Positions 21,411 to 28,187 of a DNA stretch of 64,000 bases are shown here, one piece after another. The notes below the pieces were generated by a model, which saw nothing but the letters and a program-made list of their open reading frames with translations, searched no databases and was not told the origin of the DNA. Numbering within the stretch: the first letter of the stretch is position 1; each line of letters opens with the position of its first letter. The position numbers were made by a program, and so were the translations under genes. Origin of the DNA: Fusibacter bizertensis (GTDB lineage: Bacteria > Bacillota > Clostridia > Peptostreptococcales > Acidaminobacteraceae); the NCBI RefSeq assembly GCF_029914245.1, contig NZ_JARYZI010000006.1:186001-250000 (forward strand), read 5' to 3'.

Positions 21411-22451
21411 TTATTTTTCTTCAAAAGATGGTTGAAATCTTGAGCTGTTAAGATTGATTTCTTGTAACCGATCAGCAACTTCACCATGTTTATTTGGATA
21501 TAGATGTGAATAGGTTTGTAGTGTTGTTTCAATCAATAATGAAGCGTGAGAGTGTCTTAAATCATGAACACGTATTCTTTTGACTCCTGATTTTTTACAA
21601 ATATGAACGAGATGTGAGTTGATTGTTGATCTGTAAAATGAAAAAAGTCTGTTTTCTGATTTGTAATCATATAGTTTTTCAGAATAATCCTTTACCATAT
21701 CGCATAAAAAAGAGGGGATCGTGATTATTCTTTTTGATTTTGGTGTTTTTGGTTCTAATATCAAATCTTGCTTATTAACTTTTGCATAGTTCTTATTGAT
21801 TGACACTGTTTTAGTTACGAAGTTAAAGTCATTAAGCGTTAAGGCTAAACATTCTCCTATTCTTATACCCGTCCAAAATAGAAGTTCATACATGACAGAG
21901 TAAGTAGGATTGTCTGAATAAGCGATAAATTGATTGAATTCATCTATAGTCCAAAAGTTCATACCGTCTGCATTCTTTTTACCCATTGATCCTGCGATAC
22001 GAGCAGGATTACTTGGTAATTTGTAATATTTCATGGCGTAATTGAATATGGCGGAGACTTGGTTATTTACTGTTTTCAAATAGGTCTGGGAGTATCCTTT
22101 TTTATCTGAAAGAAGTTCGTTTTGCCAGCGCCTAATAGTGGCTGGTTCTATTGTGTTTAACTGCATATCTTTGAAAAATGGCAATACTTTTGTATTTATT
22201 ACAAATCCTTTATTCTCATAAGTCGTTGGTTTCAATCTCGTTTTACAGTCTTCCATGTATAAATCAACGAGTGTTACGAATTTCATTTCTGGACTTGCTT
22301 GAGATTTTTCAAGAAATTCACGTTCAAATGCTTTTGCTTCTCTTTGAGTTTTAAAACCTCGTTTTAGTTTTTGCTTTATTGTACCTGTCCAATCAGTATA
22401 ATTGAACTTTGCATACCAAGTACCTCTTTCATTGTCTTTATAAGTTGGCAT
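21411..22451 (-). CDS. int: Tyrosine recombinase/integrase with internal deletion
   Basis: 346 residues. Seen: N-terminal AP2-like arm-binding domain (KRGFKTQREAKAFE), SAM-like core-binding domain, and catalytic domain with Arg in GIRIGECL and HDLRHSHASLLIE. Normally about 20 residues including the LGH box lie between LLIE and IETTL.TYSHLYP; here LLIE runs straight into TTLQTYSHLYP (junction about 21528-21536). The Tyr remains but the conserved LGH histidine is gone. Likely inactive or impaired. Placed next to guaA like integrases of elements using that site. ATG 22451 is preceded by AAGGAAA. Confidence 0.92.
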   Translation of the reverse strand: MPTYKDNERGTWYAKFNYTDWTGTIKQKLKRGFKTQREAKAFEREFLEKSQASPEMKFVTLVDLYMEDCKTRLKPTTYENKGFVINTKVLPFFKDMQLNTIEPATIRRWQNELLSDKKGYSQTYLKTVNNQVSAIFNYAMKYYKLPSNPARIAGSMGKKNADGMNFWTIDEFNQFIAYSDNPTYSVMYELLFWTGIRIGECLALTLNDFNFVTKTVSINKNYAKVNKQDLILEPKTPKSKRIITIPSFLCDMVKDYSEKLYDYKSENRLFSFYRSTINSHLVHICKKSGVKRIRVHDLRHSHASLLIETTLQTYSHLYPNKHGEVADRLQEINLNSSRFQPSFEEK

Positions 22452-22597
22452 AGTTATTTCCTTTCTTCTGTTTTTAAATATGCTATTTGCAGAACAGATG
22501 ATAAGGATGATATAATAAAACTTGCAGAGTGGTATTATATCAGCATCTGTCTGAATAGTATCTACTTGTATGACTGCTTGTGTTCCCGCACAGGCAG

Positions 22598-23062
22598 TTA
22601 TTTATTTTTGTTTAATTTAAATAACTGAAATGACAAATAATCTTGTAAACTTGCCTTCAAGTTAATGAGATCATCCTCAGACACTTCATAATCGTCACCA
22701 TAAGGTGTTTGTATCCTAATTGAAGTATTTGATAGACTTTCTGAAGATATTGCTGTAAAAGCATTTTTTGAGTTTAGATGTATGCATTTAAAATCTAGCG
22801 TTTTAATAAATCTTATAAATAGATCCTTTTGAGTTTTACTTGGTGGAATTTCCAATAACTCATTTGTCGAAACATTATAAAGTCTTGAAAGTGCTTTGAC
22901 TGTTTCAATTGGTATGTTTGGTATTGAACCGGATTCATATCTTTGGATTGTAGTTTTATTCACACCTATTACATTTGCTACATCTTCAAGGGTCATCCCC
23001 AACATTTTTCTATATGCTTTCAGATTGCTTTGTGTATTGTTTCTGATTTTTATCACCTCCAT
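22598..23062 (-). CDS. XRE-family repressor (cI-like) of the integrated element
   Basis: 154 residues. Seen: HTH at about 12-68 (LKAYRKMLGMTLEDVANVIG...TIQRYESGSIPNIP), then a C-terminal region without recognised peptidase motifs. Inferred role: maintenance repressor of the element. The ATG at 23062 lies only 6 nt after a good -10 box, so the mRNA is probably leaderless, like lambda cI; this explains the lack of an SD upstream. A 12-bp inverted repeat overlaps its promoter. Confidence 0.85.
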   Translation of the reverse strand: MEVIKIRNNTQSNLKAYRKMLGMTLEDVANVIGVNKTTIQRYESGSIPNIPIETVKALSRLYNVSTNELLEIPPSKTQKDLFIRFIKTLDFKCIHLNSKNAFTAISSESLSNTSIRIQTPYGDDYEVSEDDLINLKASLQDYLSFQLFKLNKNK

Positions 23063-23068
23063 ATTCTG

Positions 23069-23122
23069 ACTATATCATATGTAAAATTTATACGCAACAA
23101 TTGAGATAAAGTTGCGTATAAA
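23069..23122 (-). promoter_or_regulatory. Promoter and operator of the cI-like repressor
   Basis: Minus strand -35 TTGCGT (23097-23092), 17 bp, -10 TATAGT (23074-23069). The -35 lies in one arm of a perfect 12-bp inverted repeat, TTTATACGCAAC (23087-23098) and GTTGCGTATAAA (23111-23122), centres 24 bp apart. Probable autoregulatory operator. Confidence 0.65.
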
Positions 23123-23126
23123 GAAA

Positions 23127-23306
23127 TCAATTGTAAAACTTCTCTTCAAAATACTTTTTACTAATTTTGCCTCTGATGACAATGAAACCTTTTAAGTGTA
23201 GTTCATGATTTAATTCTTTGATTATTCTATAAGCAGAAGATGTTGATATTCCGAGTATTGTTGCTATATCGTTTGCATTATAGAAAGTTGATTTATCATT
23301 TTTCAT
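23127..23306 (-). CDS. Small HTH protein, excisionase-like
   Basis: 59 residues. Seen: FYNANDIATILGISTSSAYRIIKELN, a MerR/Xis-like helix-turn-helix, followed by a KGFIVIRGKISKKYFEEKF wing. Such small proteins are regular members of Firmicutes integrative elements and are often directionality factors; the assignment is by type, not proven. GGGAGG supports ATG 23306 (not the upstream in-frame start at 23378, which lies deep within the preceding gene). Overlaps that gene by 11 bp. Confidence 0.7.
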   Translation of the reverse strand: MKNDKSTFYNANDIATILGISTSSAYRIIKELNHELHLKGFIVIRGKISKKYFEEKFYN

Positions 23307-23553
23307 TTGAAGTAACCTCCCATAAAGTTTTAAAAAATTCATATTCAAGTTCACAGAATCTTTTGCTAGGATATTCATATCTTTCGCCTGCTGTTTTTAT
23401 TGAAATATTGTAGATTGCATCCGTTTTGTTTGCCTGATATAACCATTTGTCTTTTCTGATACAATCTTCTTCAACGTTTGAACCATCTGGATATGTTTTG
23501 TAAGAACTCAGATGATTTTTAACTGCATTAAACTTGATTTTTATTTTTTCCAT
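23296..23553 (-). CDS. Hypothetical protein of the rep operon
   Basis: 85 residues, not recognised. Hydrophilic, with several aromatic and charged residues (DKWLYQANK, GERYEYPSKRFCELEYEFF) and no membrane segment. GAAGGAGTG places the start at ATG 23553, abutting the rep stop codon, so translation is probably coupled to rep. Confidence 0.55.
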   Translation of the reverse strand: MEKIKIKFNAVKNHLSSYKTYPDGSNVEEDCIRKDKWLYQANKTDAIYNISIKTAGERYEYPSKRFCELEYEFFKTLWEVTSNEK

Positions 23554-23554
23554 T

Positions 23555-24511
23555 TTATACACTCCTTCTAAAATATTCCTCTAGATTATATAGTTGATGC
23601 TGACCAATTCTCTCAAAATACATGATCTTATGAATTCTCCTTAAAAATGCACGCCATGTTTCAGGTGCTTCTCTTTGAATATCACTATACTGCATGTTCA
23701 AATCGATGTTTGATGTTATAAATATTTTGTTGAAACAAGCTACTTTGTTCATATATCTGCATGGCAGCTCAAGAGGGTAAATGTCTAAGTAATTTAGCAT
23801 TTCATGTATCTTAAAACTTGAATTGAATTCTTCGAAGACTATGACTTCTTGACCTGCATATGAATCAAAACAACCTCTTGAGTAGTGCGTTACTCTATAC
23901 ACATTTTCGTATCCATACTCTTGCATGATGAAATTAGTTTTCCCTGTTCCAGCTTTTCCCCAGATATAGATCGTTTCAATTGGCCTGAGCACGTTTTTGT
24001 ACTGCTGGGTACGAATTCTCTGTCTAACTTTTTCAAGGGTGTCTACTTGTAAAATATATGTCGGATTTTCTTCAAAAATTTCATAATCAGTGAGACCGTC
24101 TTTAATCATGTCATATAGATCATTTAGATCATTTCGGTTTCCCTGTCTTTCAAGAGGAATGACCCCAGATTCTTTTTCAGTACCAGCAATTTTTGTATTC
24201 CCTTTTTCTTTTTCATATTTTCCAATTTTAAAAACATAGTCTCTGTTCTGTTCTGATGTTCCTCTTGCCATTTCTATGTGAGCTGAAGGGAATCTATTTT
24301 TCATAGTGCTAAAGCGAACCCCTGAATTACATGCCAAGAAGACATGTGTATGATGTGTTTTCTCTTTACCTCCTACTTCGTCACTAAGACAGTAATAAAC
24401 ACAGGATTTGATCTTTTGAATCTCTGAAATAATACGATTATGATCAAACTCTTTCTCGAGGGGATTGTTTATTGTGAGAAGCCATTTTCTTGATTGTGTA
24501 TTTTTAGCGAT
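23555..24511 (-). CDS. rep: CRESS-like replication initiator Rep (HUH endonuclease + SF3 helicase), apparent ATC start
   Basis: 318 residues if begun at the ATC at 24511. Seen HUH motifs: I WLLTINNP (10-17), II HHTHVFL (53-59), III YVFK with the nicking Tyr (92-95). Seen helicase motifs: Walker A GKAGTGKT (185-192), Walker B VIVFEE (223-228), motif C IFITSN (263-268). This is the domain set of circovirus-type and bacterial pCRESS-plasmid Reps, which nick a stem-loop origin and start rolling-circle replication. AAAGGAGG lies 7 nt before ATC and the protein then begins AKNT..RKWLLTINNP as expected, but no ATG/GTG/TTG exists upstream; a TTG at 24337 would remove motifs I and II. Confidence 0.88.
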   Translation of the reverse strand: MAKNTQSRKWLLTINNPLEKEFDHNRIISEIQKIKSCVYYCLSDEVGGKEKTHHTHVFLACNSGVRFSTMKNRFPSAHIEMARGTSEQNRDYVFKIGKYEKEKGNTKIAGTEKESGVIPLERQGNRNDLNDLYDMIKDGLTDYEIFEENPTYILQVDTLEKVRQRIRTQQYKNVLRPIETIYIWGKAGTGKTNFIMQEYGYENVYRVTHYSRGCFDSYAGQEVIVFEEFNSSFKIHEMLNYLDIYPLELPCRYMNKVACFNKIFITSNIDLNMQYSDIQREAPETWRAFLRRIHKIMYFERIGQHQLYNLEEYFRRSV

Positions 24512-24582
24512 AGGCTTTCCTCCTTTGTGTCGCAGTTGTTAAACTGCTGTTATTTCAATGATTTCTTCTTATTGCGACAGAT

Positions 24583-24612
24583 GTTGCATAGGGTAATACT
24601 ATGTCCTATGCA
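24583..24612 (-). other. Putative rolling-circle origin stem-loop with TAGTATTAC
   Basis: TTGCATAGG (24583-24591) and CCTATGCAA (24604-24612) form a perfect 9-bp stem. The 12-nt loop on the minus strand is ACATAGTATTAC, containing TAGTATTAC (24600-24592) followed by CC, the nonanucleotide of circovirus origins, on the same strand as rep and about 80 nt upstream of it. A second hairpin (TGAATGC/GCATTCA, about 24618-24634) follows. Confidence 0.75.
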
Positions 24613-24636
24613 ACTGAATGAATGCTTCGCATTCAT

Positions 24637-24671
24637 AAAAGTCAGCGCCACCACTTCGTTAGCGCTGACTT
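24637..24671 (-). terminator. Terminator after FtsK-like gene
   Basis: AAAGTCAGCGC (24637-24647) and GCGCTGACTTT (24661-24671) form an 11-bp perfect stem; on the minus strand a short U run follows. It begins at the stop codon of the upstream gene and separates it from the origin and rep. Confidence 0.6.
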
Positions 24672-25393
24672 TATTGATTATAATCAACTAGTTTTCGAAT
24701 GCAATTATTTAGCTTTTTGAAGTTATTTACGGTAGGGACAATAATAGGTTCGAAATTGCAACCATTTTGGATAATATAGCCTGTACCTTGTTTTCTATCA
24801 GGCTTAATAATATCTTTATACTCGTGAAAGAGCATATTTTTTGACTCTTCACTTAAATTGCCAAGTCCAACAACTAAGTTAAAATTATCCCTCGCTGAAC
24901 TAAAATATGAAGCGTCTGCTCTTTGCTGACTGATGATTACATGCACATTGAAAGACCTGCCCAGCATAAGCAAAGTTGCAAGTTTTTTCTTTTCTTCTTC
25001 AACGATTTTTTTATCAAGACTATTGCAATAACTAGCCCATTCATCGAAAAAAAGTATCTGATGGTGTCTGGTTTTATTTTCACCACTTTGTCTTTTACGA
25101 AAGTTAGTGAAAAACTGATCAAAACCTATTGAGCAATCATCGAATCTATAGAAACTACTGCAATTGGTTAAGAATGAGAAATCATCATCACCCTTAAAGT
25201 CACAAATTATAAGTTCAGTATCAGACAAACTGATTGCGATTTTTCCAAGTAAGTACTTGCTGAAATATGTTTTTCCGCTTCCAGTTGATCCAATTATGAC
25301 AACGTGGGGAGATTGATGAATGAACCATTTCACTTCTTTTTTCACATCGTATTCGATGAGGTCGCTATTGTATCCAAGAGTTAATTCATTCAT
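24671..25393 (-). CDS. FtsK/HerA-type ATPase, TcpA-like coupling protein
   Basis: 240 residues. Seen: Walker A IIGSTGSGKTYFSKYLLG (about 33-50), ICDFKGDD, Walker B QILFFDEWASY (about 113), and IISQQRADASYF, the usual order for FtsK/SpoIIIE-like DNA pumps of Gram-positive mobilisable elements. No N-terminal membrane helix is present; the neighbouring gene supplies two. Known: TcpA-type ATPases bring DNA-Rep complexes to the secretion channel. Overlaps the upstream gene by 4 bp (ATGA). Confidence 0.85.
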   Translation of the reverse strand: MNELTLGYNSDLIEYDVKKEVKWFIHQSPHVVIIGSTGSGKTYFSKYLLGKIAISLSDTELIICDFKGDDDFSFLTNCSSFYRFDDCSIGFDQFFTNFRKRQSGENKTRHHQILFFDEWASYCNSLDKKIVEEEKKKLATLLMLGRSFNVHVIISQQRADASYFSSARDNFNLVVGLGNLSEESKNMLFHEYKDIIKPDRKQGTGYIIQNGCNFEPIIVPTVNNFKKLNNCIRKLVDYNQ

Positions 25394-26136
25394 AGGAAAT
25401 CCTTGTCTTGAATGAGTTTGTTATCAGTAGTTCGTTCCATTTGCCTCGCTATAAGCCGACTATTTAATAGCTTACAATATCGCTCGTTAACCCAAACTAC
25501 ATCTATTTGTAGCTGGTTTCCGTGTTCTTGGACATCCTCTACCATCAATAAGGGGTATGGATTACCTTCGTATATATAGGCTTTCTGATCAATGCCAGAA
25601 AAATCAAGATTGAAGAATTTCTGAGATAGTTTAAATTGAATGGTTTCTTTGACTTGGATAGGATCGATTGGTTTTCTTTTAAGCACGACATACCTATTGA
25701 TATAAATTTTACTTTTTCGAACGGTTTTTTCATGAGAGTTCAGATCATCATACTTTGATGGCATTAATATCCCCAGTATTTCGGATATGTCTTTTAAAGT
25801 GTGAAATAGAATTTCTCGTGCTAGCTCATATTTTTCCACTTGAAATAGTTCTTCTGCATTTTCTATTGAGTTTATAAGAGCCTCTTCTTCTTGTATTAGC
25901 TGGTTAATTTTCATTCTGCTTCTGTCTTTTAGCCATGTTAATATTAATGAGTATGCTCCTACTATAACCATGACGATTACAAAGTTTTCTGTAATTAGTG
26001 TGATTAGTAGTTTTATTGCGAATACGGTTAAGGTAAGAGCAATTGCAAGTGCAATCGCTCCTACTGTTAACAGTAATCCAAATTGAACATATCGTTTTTC
26101 AGCTAAAAGATTTCTGAAATAATTGACTATGCTCAT
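25390..26136 (-). CDS. Membrane-anchored protein of the mobilisation module
   Basis: 248 residues, family not recognised. Two membrane helices (about 20-46 and 50-68), then a cytoplasmic part with a coiled-coil-like stretch (70-110) and a C-terminal soluble domain. Its 4-bp overlap with the FtsK-like gene suggests the two act together, the membrane helices perhaps tethering that ATPase. One base separates it from the upstream gene. ATG 26136. Confidence 0.65.
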   Translation of the reverse strand: MSIVNYFRNLLAEKRYVQFGLLLTVGAIALAIALTLTVFAIKLLITLITENFVIVMVIVGAYSLILTWLKDRSRMKINQLIQEEEALINSIENAEELFQVEKYELAREILFHTLKDISEILGILMPSKYDDLNSHEKTVRKSKIYINRYVVLKRKPIDPIQVKETIQFKLSQKFFNLDFSGIDQKAYIYEGNPYPLLMVEDVQEHGNQLQIDVVWVNERYCKLLNSRLIARQMERTTDNKLIQDKDFL

Positions 26137-26137
26137 T

Positions 26138-26476
26138 TTATCTAATCACCTCAATTCCAGCAGCAGTGGATGTAAATATGACTTCTTTTGATGCATTCTG
26201 ATAAAATTTACCCACGAAATCAGTAAATAGAACTTCGACTTGTCCTCCTAAGTTTTCAAGTTCCTCATTTGATATGACAGGCTTTTTCTGGTTGACTTTT
26301 ACTATGAATTGAGCATACTTGTTCCCTGTAGCAACGCAATTATATGCATATCCAATTGTTTTATCTGTTCGTTGTCCCTCCACGTATTCCACTATTTCTC
26401 TTATCCCTATAAGGATAATTTTTCCGTTTTGTGTTATCATATTCTCGGTGATATGAATTTGATTTAGTTTGATCAT
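26138..26476 (-). CDS. Conserved-looking hypothetical protein of the mobile module
   Basis: 112 residues, no recognised family. Beta-rich pattern (KIILIGIREIVEYVEG, YAQFIVKV, VEVLFTDFVGKFY, VIFTSTAAGIEVI). No membrane segment or signal peptide. AAAGGAG precedes ATG 26476. First long gene of the leftward transfer/replication operon (26476 to 22598). Confidence 0.6.
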   Translation of the reverse strand: MIKLNQIHITENMITQNGKIILIGIREIVEYVEGQRTDKTIGYAYNCVATGNKYAQFIVKVNQKKPVISNEELENLGGQVEVLFTDFVGKFYQNASKEVIFTSTAAGIEVIR

Positions 26477-26543
26477 TTAGTATCTCCTTTGCAATTTGAA
26501 CAGCAGTGTTTTTAAGTGCTGTTTTTAGTATTGTTTTAAGCAT
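26361..26543 (-). CDS. Possible small leader ORF
   Basis: 60 codons from ATG 26543 with a GAAAGGAAA ribosome site, but 116 bp overlap the next gene in another frame. The first 22 residues look like an amphipathic helix (MLKTILKTALKNTAVQIAKE); the remainder is highly polar and may be a read-through of the other frame. It could be a translated leader rather than a functional protein. Confidence 0.3.
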   Translation of the reverse strand: MLKTILKTALKNTAVQIAKEILNDQTKSNSYHREYDNTKRKNYPYRDKRNSGIRGGTTNR

Positions 26544-26692
26544 ATAGTTTCCTTTCTAACTGACAGTTATTTTGTTGTTCGAACAAGTTTATTATGAATG
26601 ATTTTTCATTTGGTAGCACTGTGTAGTATTCTTGTATAACAATAATCGAAACATTGACAAAAAAAATAAAATATGGTAGGAGTTAATAATTA

Positions 26693-27742
26693 ATGAATAA
26701 ATGCAGTGCAAGAAATAGAGGGATTGCTGAAATTCCATTTAACATAAGACTAAAATATTTTATGGAAATACGAAATTTGGATGCAAAAGCAATAGGTGAA
26801 ATTTCCGAAGATGATAATTTCAATGGTAACTTGGAGAGATCAATTTACAATTATCTTAAAGGTATTACGGTGCCTAAATCCAATTCAATTGATAGATTGG
26901 CAAGAGTTTTAAATGTTCATCCCGAACACTTATTATGCGATTATGGCATTTATTGGAGATCGATTGCTGTAGTGCGTTGTAAGCTTGATGGAATTGCATA
27001 CAACGGAGAACCATTTAACTCAAAAGGAGAGTTTTGCTTATATGGAAGATATGAGTTTGATACAAGCGAATACATTGATAAAGAAAAGTTCAATTTTAAT
27101 AATGGTGGGTGTTATGATTCAGACTATTTCAATATAAGTTCTGCTGAAAAAGAAGAGTATGACATAATTGATGAAGAAATAGATGATTATATTGAAAGAA
27201 TTACAGACATTATTGCGGAAAAGGATTTATTTGATATCTATAAACTTACAACATACAATGATTGTTATTTTAGTTTTAGTGATCATGCCTGGGATCTATT
27301 GATTGATTTCAATGGACTGGATACTAATGAAAAAGAAGAATTGTTAAGTTTTTTAATCGATATAACCCCTATTAAGAATTTTGATAAAGCTTCAGTATGT
27401 ATTTCTGATTTTATGAAATCAATAGAGCTTATGTTGGGACATGATGAAACTTATTTCAAAAATGATTTTGAGAATATAATGAGTAAGTTTAATGATAGTC
27501 AGGATTATAGAACATATTGTTTGAATATAGTTTATGATTTAATCGAACAATCAACACCAATAGAAATTGAACGGATTTCTGAACGTATTAATGATTGTAC
27601 AACTATGGACTTAAAAGATTGGAGGTTTTTAAAGTGTCATTATAGTCTATTAGAACTAAATAACGATATTTATTACTATTTAGATAAGGTAATCACAAAT
27701 AAAATTGAAAAACTGATGTCAAAACAACAAATTATTGATTAG
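26693..27742 (+). CDS. Divergent HTH-like regulator with unrecognised C-terminal region
   Basis: 349 residues. Residues 15-85 look like a divergent XRE-type HTH (FNIRLKYFMEIRNLDAKAIGE...YLKGITVPKSNSIDRLARVLNVHPEHLL). The rest is acidic, aromatic-rich and matches no family I know. TAGGAG before ATG 26693. It diverges from the mobilisation operon across a 149-bp gap holding a perfect 12-bp palindrome TTGTTCGAACAA (26575-26586), so it may control that operon. Very AT-rich like its neighbours. Confidence 0.6.
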   Translation: MNKCSARNRGIAEIPFNIRLKYFMEIRNLDAKAIGEISEDDNFNGNLERSIYNYLKGITVPKSNSIDRLARVLNVHPEHLLCDYGIYWRSIAVVRCKLDGIAYNGEPFNSKGEFCLYGRYEFDTSEYIDKEKFNFNNGGCYDSDYFNISSAEKEEYDIIDEEIDDYIERITDIIAEKDLFDIYKLTTYNDCYFSFSDHAWDLLIDFNGLDTNEKEELLSFLIDITPIKNFDKASVCISDFMKSIELMLGHDETYFKNDFENIMSKFNDSQDYRTYCLNIVYDLIEQSTPIEIERISERINDCTTMDLKDWRFLKCHYSLLELNNDIYYYLDKVITNKIEKLMSKQQIID

Positions 27743-27914
27743 AATGCATATAATCAAACGCACTTATTTTGAGATGATTCTTATCCTTTCTATTTATTTT
27801 AGTTTCATATAGCAGATCAAAAATTCGACATATCAAATATTTCAATTGAGATTTAAGTAATGAAATGTTATTGTATGTATAGTGAAAAGATAATTAAATA
27901 AATGGAGATGAATT

Positions 27915-28160
27915 ATGGGCGTTAATTATAAAAGGCTTTGGAAATTGCTAATTGACAAAGAATTAAAGAAAACGCAGTTGAAGGATATTGCGGGTGTTAG
28001 TTCAAGTACACTGGCTAAGCTAAATAAGAACGAGTATGTTTCTCTTGAAGTTCTCGTACGTCTATGTAAAACATTAGAGTGTGAGTTGGAGGACATAGTA
28101 GAAATAGTTCACGCTGAAGATGATGCAGGGGATAATAAGTATTTTAGAAACGAACATTAA
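27915..28160 (+). CDS. Small XRE-type regulator ahead of the type III R-M operon
   Basis: 81 residues, nearly all HTH: YKRLWKLLIDKELKKTQLKDIAGVSSSTLAKLNKNEYVSLEVLVRLCKTLECELEDIVEI. The form resembles YozG-like regulators and restriction-modification controller proteins. Start ATG 27915 follows ATGGAGATG. It is 27 bp before mod in the same direction, so it likely times expression of the methylase and restriction genes. Confidence 0.85.
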   Translation: MGVNYKRLWKLLIDKELKKTQLKDIAGVSSSTLAKLNKNEYVSLEVLVRLCKTLECELEDIVEIVHAEDDAGDNKYFRNEH

Positions 28161-28187
28161 AATGAATATAAATAACGAGGAAATAAA

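Noticed and set aside
22568-22597. Hairpin ACTGC...GCAGT after the cI-like gene as its terminator
   Set aside because: The T run lies on the plus-strand side, not on the side of the minus-strand gene, and no plus-strand gene precedes it.
23127-23378. Longer start for the small HTH protein
   Set aside because: The extra 24 residues lie inside the preceding gene and lack an SD; GGGAGG fits ATG 23306.
26575-26586. TTGTTCGAACAA as a LexA/SOS box
   Set aside because: The clostridial/bacillar SOS box needs GAAC-N4-GTTC; here the order is GTTC-GAAC. Kept only as an unnamed palindrome between divergent genes.
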